Assembly: GCF_024171895.1 (NCBI RefSeq) | Contig: NZ_JAMTCQ010000013.1 | Location: forward strand, 186,001 to 250,000 | From: Prauserella halophila | GTDB lineage: Bacteria > Actinomycetota > Actinomycetes > Mycobacteriales > Pseudonocardiaceae | Reading direction: 5' to 3' | Length of the DNA: 64,000 bases | Notes under the pieces: generated by a model | Seen by the model: only the letters and a program-made list of their open reading frames with translations | What the model was told of the DNA's origin: nothing | Database searches by the model: none | In this document: positions 44,079-52,196 of the stretch, piece after piece | How the letters are laid out: each line of letters starts with the position of its first letter | Position numbering within the stretch: the stretch's first letter is position 1 | Translations under genes and position numbers: made by a program

Positions 44079-44756
44079 ATGACTAGCGATGCACCGGCCG
44101 AAGGCATGGCCACGAGCAAGTCACAGCTGGCTTACGAGTGGCTCCGCGACCGGATCGTCTCGCACCGCTTCACACCCGGCTACCGGTTGGTGCTCAGCCA
44201 ACTCGCCGCTGAACTCGGCGTGAGTACCGTCCCGGTCCGCGAGGCCGTCCGCCGACTGGAAGCCGAGGGCCTGGTCACCTACGAGAAGAACGTCGGCGCG
44301 CAGGTCGCTCTGGTTGACGAGGACGAGTACGTCACGACCATGCAGACTCTCGCCGTCGTCGAGGGCGCCGCCACCGGGTTCTCCGCACCACTGTTGACCA
44401 ACGACGACGTCGGTAGAGCGCGCGAGATCAACCAGCGCATGCGCGACAGCCTCGAGCACTTCGACCCGCGCCGCTTCACCGAGTTCAACGAGGAGTTCCA
44501 CAAAGCCCTGTTCCTGCACTGCCCGAACGAGCACCTGATCGACTTGGTGCACCGCGGGTGGAGCCGGCTGCGCATGCTGCGCAGCTCCACCTTCAGTTTC
44601 GTTCCCGGCCGCGCCGTCGAGTCGGTCGCCGAGCACGACGAGCTGGTCGACCTGATCGAGAACAAGGCCGACCCGATCGAGATCGAGCTCGCCGCCCGCC
44701 GCCACCGCACTGCCACCCTCGACGCCATGCTGACGTTCCGACATGCCCACGACTAG
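44079..44756 (+). CDS. GntR-family (FCD) regulator of the homoprotocatechuate operon
   Basis: A 225-aa regulator: winged HTH at about residues 15-80 (LAYEWLRDRIVSHRFTPGYR, VSTVPVREAVRRLEAEGLV) and an FCD all-alpha effector domain (about 90-220) with FNEEFHKALF and the His-rich REL-type metal or ligand pocket (ESVAEHDELVDLI). The ATG at 44079 follows GAGGG; a longer frame starts at 44007 but has no ribosome site. It is divergent from the operon with a matching palindrome between them. A catabolic intermediate is the likely inducer. Confidence 0.9.
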   Translation: MTSDAPAEGMATSKSQLAYEWLRDRIVSHRFTPGYRLVLSQLAAELGVSTVPVREAVRRLEAEGLVTYEKNVGAQVALVDEDEYVTTMQTLAVVEGAATGFSAPLLTNDDVGRAREINQRMRDSLEHFDPRRFTEFNEEFHKALFLHCPNEHLIDLVHRGWSRLRMLRSSTFSFVPGRAVESVAEHDELVDLIENKADPIEIELAARRHRTATLDAMLTFRHAHD

Positions 44757-44842
44757 CGTGCGACGGATCGTGCGCTCGAGGTAACCCACGTACGCATGCC
44801 GCGACGGGGCAAAGGGGCTGCTGAATCCGGTGACAGGTCTGG

Positions 44843-44975
44843 TCACGCTGCCTGAGTGGTCAGCGCGGTCATCACGGTCTCGTATTCGACGGCGAGTTCA
44901 ATCGGCTGAGTCGTTCTTTGGCATCGGCGGTGGTGGTAGGACCGTTCGGTCCAGGTGACGATCGCGATCCGAGTC
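44843..44975 (-). pseudogene. C-terminal fragment of an IS3-family transposase
   Basis: The minus-strand frame ends RIAIVTWTERSYHHRRCQRT then TQPIELAVEYETVMTALTTQ-A-A-stop, which is the usual end of an IS3-type OrfB (W-ER-Y-x-RRR...TPIEYE). Nothing upstream on that strand continues the transposase, so only the tail survives. Confidence 0.6.
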
Positions 44976-45272
44976 CGTCATGGGTTCGCCGCGATCGGAA
45001 GACAGCAGGCCGACCGGTGATCTTCGGGCCAGCCGCCGCACGCCGCGCAACCGCGGTCTCGGGCGCGTTTACAACGAGGGCCGATTCCATCCGGCCAGCG
45101 GGCATTCGATCGCTTCCCCTGTGCTGCGGTGTGGCGGAGCACCCACCTGTTCAGGGCATGCCCGACATATCCACAATTAAGTTTCGGTATTTAGTGAGTT
45201 TTTTTGAACTTTACTTGGTTTGATGTGGTGGCTCACACTTTGGCCGGTCCTGCAAGGAGGGCGACGTCAACG
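44976..45272. other. Intergenic, with a relic of a P450 leader
   Basis: The stretch before 45273 (AACTTTACTTGG and GGCGACGTCAACG directly before ATG) resembles the leader of the P450 gene at 24969, which has AAGTTTACTTCGG and GGACACGTCAACG. The copied segment therefore began upstream of the coding region. Local A+T-rich bases (TTTTTTTGAACTT) stand out from the surroundings. Confidence 0.5.
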
Positions 45273-45600
45273 ATGACTGTGGACATGAGTGAGTCATGGC
45301 CGACCCCGACGGCCGATTGGGTGACGACCCCCGAATCTCCGCTCCGGACGTTGTGCTGTCGGTTCTGGGCGCATCCAGGATTCCTATCGAATCGTTGCGG
45401 ACCAACATCAAGACGACAAACAGAGGGAGTCTCAACGAGCATCGCGACGCTCTCGTGACGACGGTCTGGGCCCTTCCGGCCCACCCCGATCGGCTGGCGA
45501 GTGTGCGGTCCGGGGACCGCTGGTTCGACTCCTTCGAGGAGTCCATCCGCTATATCGTCCCGATCAGCATGTACCCGCGTGAGGCAACGGCGTCCGACAG
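45273..45600 (+). pseudogene. Internally deleted cytochrome P450 remnant
   Basis: Starts MTVDMSESWPTPTADWVTTP, matching the N-terminus of the P450 at 24969. After a frame change it resumes at VLSVLGASRIPIESLRTN and continues through SLNEHRDALVTTVWALPAHP and FEESIRYIVPISMYPREA, matching about residues 210-295 of that P450. About 190 residues are missing in between, and everything after PREAT, including the heme Cys loop, is gone. The I-helix reads NRGSLNEHRD, a degenerate form of GGGLNEPRD. Confidence 0.8.
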
Positions 45601-45653
45601 AATGCACCGCGGCGACGTACTCCGCTCGGTGGTGATCCTGTGAGCCCCATCGG

Positions 45654-45797
45654 CCAGGTCGGCACATCCGGCACCTTTCCCTCGGCGGCGGCGCCCGGGA
45701 CGTGGACAACAACGTCTGGATCGTTCGCGACGGCCGGGCGATCGTCATCGATAAGGAGGCACCGCACCTCGAAGACTGGATCACCTGCGGTCACTGA
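45654..45797 (+). pseudogene. Possible N-terminal fragment of a metallo-beta-lactamase-fold hydrolase
   Basis: In one frame the DNA reads GGGARDVDNNVWIVRDGRAI-VIDKEAPHLEDWITCGH-stop. The DNNVWIV...IVID pattern is typical of the first strands of MBL-fold hydrolases. It has no proper start and stops early. It lies directly behind the P450 remnant, so both may come from one rearranged segment. Confidence 0.4.
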
Positions 45798-45859
45798 TCG
45801 TGTGGCACGTATCGAGGCATGACAGCGCTGAGACGCGATTGGACGACGGGGAGAACACA

Positions 45860-48178
45860 ATGAGCGGGGCTGCGGGGCGTGTACCCGCCCGAGTGACGAG
45901 TTTCGTCGGCCGTGACGACGAACTGGCGGCCGTGCGGGAGTCGCTGGCACAGTGTCGCCTCGTGTCCTTGGCCGGCTCTGGGGGCGTGGGCAAGACCCGC
46001 CTGGCTGTTGAGACTGCGCGAGCGCTCGACAGCGAGGTTCCGGACGGCGCCTGGTTCGTGTCCTTGGCTCACCTGACCGACCCGGCACAAGTGGCGCAAG
46101 CAGTGGTCAATGCGCTGGCAATGAAATTCTCGACGACCAACGTCGTGGACCACCTCGTGGCCAGCCTCATGGATCGGGACATGCTGGTCGTGTTGGACAA
46201 CTGTGAACACGTCCTCAGTGGTTGCCAGGCCTTCGTTGCCCGCGTACTGAGCATGGCGCCGGGAGTGCGTTTCCTGACCGCGAGCCGTCAGGCACTGGGC
46301 ATCAGCGGTGAGCGCGTCGTCGAAGTACGCCCTCTGGCGGCCCCGGACCCCGACGCCGCGCTGCGGGTGCAGGACGCGAGCCGCTATCCGGCGATCCAGT
46401 TGCTCGACGAACGCGCCAGCGCGATCAGTTCCCACTACCGGCTGACCGACGAGAGCATCGACCTGGTGGCACAACTGGTACGGCGGCTCGACGGGCTGCC
46501 GCTGGCCATCGAACTCGCCGCGGCCCGTTTGCGCTCGCTGTCCCTTCGCGAACTGCTCGATCGGGTCAGCGACCGCTTCCGGATACTCGGCGGCGGCGAT
46601 CCGACGGATCTCCCCCAACACCGCACGCTCCGGGCGCTGGTCGAGTGGAGCCACGAGTTGTGTTCACCGGACGAGCAACGCCTCTGGGCGCGGATGTCGG
46701 TGTTCACCGAGAGCACCGATCTGGAGTCGGTCGAGGCGATCTGCGCAGACCACGAATCCACCGACGTGGTGGATACCCTCGATGCACTTGTCGCGAAATC
46801 CATTCTCATCACCGAGACGACGCCCTGCGGACTGCGGTATCGGATGCTGGAGTCGATCAGCGAGTACGGCCGGGAACGGCTGCACGCCGGTGGCGAGGAG
46901 CAGACGCTGCGACACCGCCACCGCGAGCACTTCCTCGAGCTGGCCAACCGGGTCGGCGCCGCGTTCTGGGGCCCGGACCAAGCACGTCACCTCGCGCACT
47001 TGACGACCGAACTGCCCAACTTCGGCACGGCGCTCGACTCGTTCGGCGGTGACGATGACAAGCAGGCGCAACGGAACGCTCTGGCGCTCGCGGCCCGATT
47101 ACGGATTCTGTGGGTGATGGGCGGTCACTTGCAGGAAGGCCGGCGGCGTCTGGAACAGGCACTCGCCGCGCACACCACGGCCTGCCCGGAACGCGTGGAG
47201 GCGTTGTGGTCCTGCGCCTGGGTTGCCCTCCTGCAGGGCGACCAGGACGCAACGCGAGACCGCCTGGACGAATGCGCGAGGCTCAAGGCCGCCGCGGGCC
47301 CGCACACCCGCAGCTTCTGCGCCACCTGGCAGGGATCACTTGCCCTGTTCCAAGGTGATCTCGACGCCGCCGTGGAGCACTTCACCGCGGCGGCGGCCGG
47401 GCACCGCACGGAAGGTTCGGCCGAAGGCCTGCTCATGTCGCTGTTCCAGCTCGCCCTGACCCACGCGTTGCTCGGCAACCCGACCGAAGCGCACCGGCTG
47501 TGCGACGAAGCGGTGGCTGGCAGCACCACCATCGGCGACGACTGGGCCCACTCCTACGCACTGTGGACCCGCGCGCACGTCGCCGTGGCCGAGGGCCGGC
47601 TCGAGGATGCGATCACAGCCGGATGTCAGAGCCTCGAATTGAGCATGCCGCTGGACAACCAGCTCGGGATCGTGCTCGTATTCGAGGTACTCGCTGTCGC
47701 CTCGGTGGCAGCAGGCCGCCATCATGAGGGCGCCACGCTCCTGGGCCTGGCCGAGACGGCGTGGCGCAAGGTCGGAACCGACCTACAGGCTTTCGGTCCG
47801 CAACTCGCCAATCTCCGCGGCCAGGCCGAGGCGCGGGCCCGCGCCGCACTGGGCGCCGCCAAGTTCCAGCAAGCGCATCGGGAAGCCGCAGGTTTCAACT
47901 ACGCCCAGGTGTGTACCTATCTCGACATTCTCGCCCGCACCTACAGCGATGACGCGGACGCCGCACCAGGCTCGCCGGAACAGACAACCCTGACCCGGCG
48001 CGAACGCGAGGTCGCGGCGTTGGTCGGCAAGGGCCTCAGCAACCGGGACATCGCCGCCCAGCTCGTCTTGTCCCACCGCACCGTCGAAGGACATGTCGAG
48101 CACATTCTCGCCAAGCTCGGGTTCCGATCACGCGCCGAGATCGCGGTGTGGGCGACCGCCCGCGAACCCGCCACGTGA
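45860..48178 (+). CDS. LAL-type LuxR regulator (NB-ARC ATPase, TPR, LuxR HTH)
   Basis: A 772-aa signal-transduction regulator. The N-terminal ATPase starts FVGRDDEL and has Walker A GSGGVGKTRLA (about residues 39-49) and Walker B MLVVLDNCEHV (about 110). TPR-like helices fill about 380-680, and a LuxR HTH ends the protein (LTRREREVAALVGKGLSNRD...HRTVEGHVEHILAKLGFRSR). GGGGAGAACAC precedes the ATG at 45860. It is followed by an inverted repeat and then the second StyA/StyB-like pair, which it probably activates. The ligand is unknown. Confidence 0.9.
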   Translation: MSGAAGRVPARVTSFVGRDDELAAVRESLAQCRLVSLAGSGGVGKTRLAVETARALDSEVPDGAWFVSLAHLTDPAQVAQAVVNALAMKFSTTNVVDHLVASLMDRDMLVVLDNCEHVLSGCQAFVARVLSMAPGVRFLTASRQALGISGERVVEVRPLAAPDPDAALRVQDASRYPAIQLLDERASAISSHYRLTDESIDLVAQLVRRLDGLPLAIELAAARLRSLSLRELLDRVSDRFRILGGGDPTDLPQHRTLRALVEWSHELCSPDEQRLWARMSVFTESTDLESVEAICADHESTDVVDTLDALVAKSILITETTPCGLRYRMLESISEYGRERLHAGGEEQTLRHRHREHFLELANRVGAAFWGPDQARHLAHLTTELPNFGTALDSFGGDDDKQAQRNALALAARLRILWVMGGHLQEGRRRLEQALAAHTTACPERVEALWSCAWVALLQGDQDATRDRLDECARLKAAAGPHTRSFCATWQGSLALFQGDLDAAVEHFTAAAAGHRTEGSAEGLLMSLFQLALTHALLGNPTEAHRLCDEAVAGSTTIGDDWAHSYALWTRAHVAVAEGRLEDAITAGCQSLELSMPLDNQLGIVLVFEVLAVASVAAGRHHEGATLLGLAETAWRKVGTDLQAFGPQLANLRGQAEARARAALGAAKFQQAHREAAGFNYAQVCTYLDILARTYSDDADAAPGSPEQTTLTRREREVAALVGKGLSNRDIAAQLVLSHRTVEGHVEHILAKLGFRSRAEIAVWATAREPAT

Positions 48179-48190
48179 CCGGTTCTGACC

Positions 48191-48217
48191 GAACCACGTG
48201 GTCCACCCACGTGGTTC
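48191..48217. promoter_or_regulatory. Inverted repeat of GAACCACGTGG ahead of the second StyA-like operon
   Basis: GAACCACGTGG and CCACGTGGTTC are perfect 11-base arms with a 5-base spacer; each arm contains the palindrome CCACGTGG, and a further CCACGTG lies at 48170-48176. It is 85 bases upstream of the next start codon. It may be the binding site of the LuxR-type regulator or the terminator of its gene. Confidence 0.5.
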
Positions 48218-48302
48218 CCCGGATCCCCTGACATGACCGGCGTCACATCCTTGTGAACAGACGCGATCCGCAATGCGTATCCACACCTACAAGGAGGTAG
48301 AC

Positions 48303-49598
48303 GTGCGTTCGATCGCCATCATCGGTACCGGACAAGGTGGGCTGCAGCTCGCCTTCGGCTTGCTCAGCGACGGCTATGAGGTCACGGTGTACTCCGACCG
48401 CACTCCGGAGCAGATCGCCGCCGGCCGCCTGCCTTCGAGCAACGGCCTCTTCGGACGTGCGGTCGCTCGCGAGCGCGCTCTCGACATCTGCTTCTGGGAC
48501 GGCGAGCCGCCGCTGATCGAACAGACCGATGCCAAGCTCACCGATCCCGAGGGCCACCTCGCCGTCGAGTTCACCGGCCGGTTCGCCCAGTACGGGCAGT
48601 CGGTCGACCAGCGGCTGAAGTTCAGCACCTGGCTCGAGGCGTTCGCCGGTCGCGGGGGCAAGATCGTCTACGGTGCGGTCGACCTGGCAGGCCTCGACGA
48701 GATCGCGGCGGTCAACGACCTCACGATCGTCGCCGCAGGCAAGGGCGAGATCGCAAAGATCTTCTCTGTCGACCAGACACGGACTCCCTATCAGCGCCCG
48801 CAACGCTCGATCGGCATGATCTCGCTCATCAACACCGAGCACCCGGCACCCGACGGCGTCTCCTACAACATCCGGCCCGGGATCGGTGAGGCGTTCGGAA
48901 TCCCGATGCTCACCGCGGCCGGACCGGCCGTCACCTGGGTGATGGAGGCTCTGCCCGGCGGTCCCATGGATCGCTGGTCCCAGGCCACCACGGCCGAGGA
49001 GATGCTGGAGCTGACGAAACGCACGTTCGCCGACTTCTTCCCCTGGGAAATGGCGCGCTACACCGAGGCTCACATCTCGGACCCGAACGGATGGTTGTGC
49101 GGAGCGGTACCCCCGCTGGTGCGTGAACCGATCGCCCTGCTGCCATCCGGCCGGAAGGTGGTCGGCATGGCCGACGTCCTCGTCCTCAACGACCCGTGCT
49201 GCGGTCAGGGCGCCAACAACGCGAGTACGCACGCCGAGGTCATGCATCGGCTGATCCTCGACCGTGGCTCACAACCGTTCGACGAGACCTGGATGCAGGC
49301 CACCTTCGACCGGTTCTGGGACCAGGCCCAGCATCCCACGAAGTTCACGAACACGATGCTCGCCTTCAACAACCCGGGCTCCGCCCCGCCCGAGCACGCG
49401 ATGGAGCTGCTCACCACCGCGACGCAGGTGCCGGAGGTCGCCCACCGCTTCGTCAACGCCTTCAACGACCCCTCCGACCTCGAGAACTTCTTCTACGACC
49501 CGGAGCTGACCACGCGATACCTCGCGGAGGCACGCGCACGCCACGAGTTGCGACTGCGTGGGCGCGCCGACCTGAGCTCGGTGGGAGGGAAGGGATGA
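48303..49598 (+). CDS. Second styrene/indole monooxygenase-like FAD oxygenase
   Basis: A 431-aa relative of StyA, divergent from the one at 31.9 kb. FAD motif IAIIGTGQGGLQLAFGLL (Gln where StyA has Ala), TVYSDRTPEQIAAGRLPSSN, and the late motif VLNDPCCGQGANNASTHAEV matching the GQGAN signature. I chose the GTG at 48303 because AAGGAGG lies 5 bases upstream; an in-frame ATG at 48273 is less likely. The stop overlaps the flavin reductase start (ATGA). Epoxidation of a vinyl-arene or oxidation of indole is plausible; substrate unknown. Confidence 0.86.
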   Translation: MRSIAIIGTGQGGLQLAFGLLSDGYEVTVYSDRTPEQIAAGRLPSSNGLFGRAVARERALDICFWDGEPPLIEQTDAKLTDPEGHLAVEFTGRFAQYGQSVDQRLKFSTWLEAFAGRGGKIVYGAVDLAGLDEIAAVNDLTIVAAGKGEIAKIFSVDQTRTPYQRPQRSIGMISLINTEHPAPDGVSYNIRPGIGEAFGIPMLTAAGPAVTWVMEALPGGPMDRWSQATTAEEMLELTKRTFADFFPWEMARYTEAHISDPNGWLCGAVPPLVREPIALLPSGRKVVGMADVLVLNDPCCGQGANNASTHAEVMHRLILDRGSQPFDETWMQATFDRFWDQAQHPTKFTNTMLAFNNPGSAPPEHAMELLTTATQVPEVAHRFVNAFNDPSDLENFFYDPELTTRYLAEARARHELRLRGRADLSSVGGKG

Positions 49599-50110
49599 TG
49601 ACTCTCGAGGAACGCCCGCTGCTCCCTGCAGACGACCCGCGGCATTACCGGCGCTCGCTCGGCTGCTTCCCCACCGGCATCACGGTCATGACCGCCGCGC
49701 ACGCCAGCACCCGGGTCGGGGTAACCGCGAACTCGTTCGCCTCGGTCTCGCTCGACCCGCCCCTCGTGCTGTGGGCGCTGCGGACCGACTCACCAAGCCT
49801 GTCCGTGTTCCACGACGCGAGACACTTCGCCGTGAACGTGCTCGCCTGGCACCAGGAAGACCTGTCCCGGCGCTTCGCCAAGCCGGCCGACGACAAGTTC
49901 GACGGCCTGACTCTCACCGAAGGCCTGGGCGGTGCGCCCCTGCTCGACGGGTGCGCCGCGCGGTTCGAAACCCGCATCGCACACCAGATCCCCAGCGGGG
50001 ACCACGTCCTGCTCGTCGGGGAAGTCCTGCGCTACAACAACTTCCACCGCGAGCCTCTGGTCTTCCTACGGGGCGACCATCTCTGGCTCGACCAGCCCAC
50101 CATCGGCTGA
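49595..50110 (+). CDS. Flavin reductase partner of the second StyA-like oxygenase
   Basis: A 171-aa StyB/HpaC-like reductase with FPTGITVMTA, VGVTANSFASVSLDPPLVLW, FAVNVLAWHQEDLS and GDHVLLVGEV. The first of two adjacent ATGs overlaps the oxygenase stop and follows GGAGGGAAGGG. It supplies reduced flavin to its coupled oxygenase. About 19 bases after the stop begins a truncated aldehyde dehydrogenase. Confidence 0.88.
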   Translation: MMTLEERPLLPADDPRHYRRSLGCFPTGITVMTAAHASTRVGVTANSFASVSLDPPLVLWALRTDSPSLSVFHDARHFAVNVLAWHQEDLSRRFAKPADDKFDGLTLTEGLGGAPLLDGCAARFETRIAHQIPSGDHVLLVGEVLRYNNFHREPLVFLRGDHLWLDQPTIG

Positions 50111-50129
50111 TCGCGAGAGGAACCCACAC

Positions 50130-50279
50130 ATGCGAAACCAGCTCTACATCAACGGCCAGTGGCGTGCCGGCCGGGCAGGCTCGTTCCCCACCGTCGACCC
50201 CGCCGCCGGCAGAACCATCACCGAGGTCACTCACACCAGCGCCGAAGACGTCGATGACGCGCGTCGTCCGTGCCGTTGA
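50130..50279 (+). pseudogene. Aldehyde dehydrogenase truncated after 49 codons
   Basis: Begins like an intact aldehyde dehydrogenase (MRNQLYINGQWRAGRAGSFP, TVDPAAGRTITEV, SAEDVDDA) with a good ribosome site (GAGAGG), then loses similarity at DDA and stops at 50277. The next bases belong to a recombinase remnant on the other strand. The gene was probably the phenylacetaldehyde-type dehydrogenase of this oxygenase operon before an insertion removed the rest. Confidence 0.8.
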
Positions 50280-50695
50280 TCTTCTCGCGCAGCTGCGTCC
50301 GCCGCGCGATCACCGGATCGGTCCCGGCGAACACGACACCACGAACACTGTCGCCGCGCCGCGGTTCGACCAACCGATGCTCCGCGAGCTCGCCGAGAGC
50401 CGCGGTGGTGGACTCGCAGTCGCCGGTAGACCGCTTGCAGCGCGTCGGCAACCTCGACATCGCCAGCCAACGCGGTGGTATCGGTGTAGTGGCGCAGCGT
50501 CGTGTCCAACCGCCGGTGCCGCAGTCGCCGCCGCGCACGCTCGAACGGGCCCATCCCGACCAACGTGGTCGCCGCCGTGTGCCGCACCCGGTGCAAACCC
50601 GCCACCGCTCCACGTACTCGCGCCACAACGCCGTCGTCGCCGCGCTCACCGACACCCGTCCCGGCCGGTACGACTTCACCGGACCAACCACCAAC
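50255..50695 (-). pseudogene. Frameshifted tyrosine recombinase (integrase) remnant
   Basis: Segments in two minus-strand frames join into one integrase C-terminus: VKSYRPGRVSVSAATTALWR, then GLHRVRHTAATTLVGMGPFE and LRHRRLDTTLRHYTD, then VVFAGTDPVIARRTQLREKI. The HxxR...LRH(R)..TT..HY core of tyrosine recombinases is clear. At least two frame changes and a missing N-terminal catalytic region make it inactive. It abuts the cut aldehyde dehydrogenase. Confidence 0.65.
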
Positions 50696-51063
50696 CCACC
50701 GCAGGCCGCGCGTGACGACCGTCACCAGCACACAACGTCTACTCGTCCAACATGAAGTGCCGCACGTTGAATGCCGCATCCTTCTGCGACTGGAGCGATG
50801 CTGGTCAAGAGAGGGGGATCCGACGCCGTGTCACGATACACCGCCCTCCGCATCGCCGAGCATCAAGCTATGTCCGTGCCGCCAACGCCCCCCGCGCCTC
50901 TCAAACCGAACCAGCAGTCCAGCCACCTCGTCGACCTGGTCCCAACTCAGTGGAGTCCGACAGATTCGGTGACGTCCGCATGCCCCCATCCCACGAACTC
51001 CCCGTCGTAGACACACCGGGTCCGAGCAGAAGCGACGGAGCCGCACTTTACTAAACTCACCGT
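50696..51063. other. No gene recognised upstream of the TetR gene
   Basis: About 370 bases with short overlapping frames on both strands (for example 50831-51046 minus) and no recognisable domain. It carries the TetR promoter at its right end: TTTACTAA at 51047-51054, about 9 bases before the start codon, with no Shine-Dalgarno, so the message may be leaderless. Confidence 0.4.
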
Positions 51064-51684
51064 ATGCCGAAGGTCAGTGATAGCTACAAGGACACTCGCC
51101 GCGCCGAGATCCTGGAGGCGGCGCAGCGATGCTTCTTGCGCGATGGCTTCCACGGGACCTCGATGCAGAACCTATTCGACGAGTCGGGCCTGTCATCAGG
51201 GGCCGTGTACCGTTACTTTCCGGGCAAGGAAGCGTTAATCATCGCCCTCGCCGAATACAGAATGCGCGAAACCCTCGATATCGTCCACACTGCTGCGTCG
51301 GACATACGCGGCCGGTCAATCGGCGAGATGATCACGGAGTTGATCAGCCTCCTGGGGATGCGCGATGCCAAGGACGGCTTCGCGAGGCTCGCAGTTCTGA
51401 TCTGGGCCGAGTCGGTGCACAACCAGAAGCTCAGAGAGGCACTCAGCGAGCTGTTCGCGCAACTCCGCTCCGAGTTGACCGGCATCGTTCGCAAGCACCA
51501 GCAGGCAGGCACCCTGCCTGCTGAAGTTGCCGCCGAGGCGCTGGCTGACGGGGTGTTCAGCTCACTGACCGGGTACGTCTTGCAGCTCGCTGTGCTGGGG
51601 CCTCAGTCGATCAGCGGAGCGGCGAACGCGCTACACGCGCTTTACCCGCAGACCCTGCCGGTCGATTTCACGCCAGCAGAGTAG
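51064..51684 (+). CDS. TetR-family regulator of the LLM/CoA-ligase cluster
   Basis: A 206-aa TetR-type repressor: N-terminal HTH (about residues 10-57) with RRAEILEAAQRCFLRDGFHG and GLSSGAVYRYFPGKEALI, then an all-alpha ligand domain. It sits at the left edge of the cluster, and two nearly identical motifs at 51724-51749 and 62778-62803 are the natural candidates for its operators. Acyl-CoA esters are frequent ligands in such catabolic regulons; this is inference. Confidence 0.88.
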   Translation: MPKVSDSYKDTRRAEILEAAQRCFLRDGFHGTSMQNLFDESGLSSGAVYRYFPGKEALIIALAEYRMRETLDIVHTAASDIRGRSIGEMITELISLLGMRDAKDGFARLAVLIWAESVHNQKLREALSELFAQLRSELTGIVRKHQQAGTLPAEVAAEALADGVFSSLTGYVLQLAVLGPQSISGAANALHALYPQTLPVDFTPAE

Positions 51685-51723
51685 TCCGGGTCCACCGCAA
51701 GCTCGAACCCAGACAGGTTGTTC

Positions 51724-51749
51724 AAAAAAAACGAGCATTCGTCTTGACT
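51724..51749 (+). promoter_or_regulatory. Operator/-35 motif of the rightward arm
   Basis: An A-tract followed by CGAGCATTCGTCTTGACT. The TTGACT at the end is a good -35. On the opposite strand at 62778-62803 the same motif recurs with 21 of 26 bases identical. It contains a CGA-N4-TCG dyad as a possible TetR site. Confidence 0.6.
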
Positions 51750-51803
51750 GTGGCTCCGGTCCAACATCAGACTCGCCGGTGTCGACGGCGAACGGAGCTC
51801 GAG

Positions 51804-52178
51804 ATGACTGCACTACGCGACTGCGAGCGCATGGAGTACCCGCAGCTAGCCGAGCGGGTGTCGGCCCTCGCCAAGGGACTGTCCCGAGTAGGTCTCGCCG
51901 GGTACGGCGACATGCTCGTCGTCACGTGCACCGGACATAGCGCCGATCGTGCAGTCGCGGTGTCAGCTGCCGAACGGACCGGCTTATCGGTCTCATGTCT
52001 GGATCCGGATGAGGTGGGCCTTCACGCGGCACTGCGTGCCCGTCCCACCGTCGTACTGGCCTGCCACGAGGGCAGCGCCGCGGTGGCCGCATCCCAGCTG
52101 CCATGCCGCATCTTCGGTGATCGTCCTGGAATGGCGTGGTGGCGCAGTCTCGAGCTCCTGCACAGGCTGTCGGAGTAA
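51804..52178 (+). CDS. Small protein resembling the N-terminal part of acyl-CoA ligases
   Basis: A 124-aa protein whose pattern (YPQLAERVSALAKGLSRVGL, GDMLVVTCTGHSADRAVAVS, AAERTGLSVSCLDP) follows the first subdomain of AMP-forming ligases but ends before the ATP-binding P-loop. ACGGAG precedes the ATG at 51804. It may be a truncated ligase or a retained non-catalytic domain; it has no frameshift and an intact position as first gene of the arm, ahead of the MFS gene. Confidence 0.55.
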   Translation: MTALRDCERMEYPQLAERVSALAKGLSRVGLAGYGDMLVVTCTGHSADRAVAVSAAERTGLSVSCLDPDEVGLHAALRARPTVVLACHEGSAAVAASQLPCRIFGDRPGMAWWRSLELLHRLSE

Positions 52179-52196
52179 TTCCGAAGGAGAACTGGA

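Noticed and set aside
45204-45458. An intact small gene at the P450 relic
   Set aside because: Only its first 20 residues match the P450 start; the rest is out of frame relative to the homologous coding sequence.
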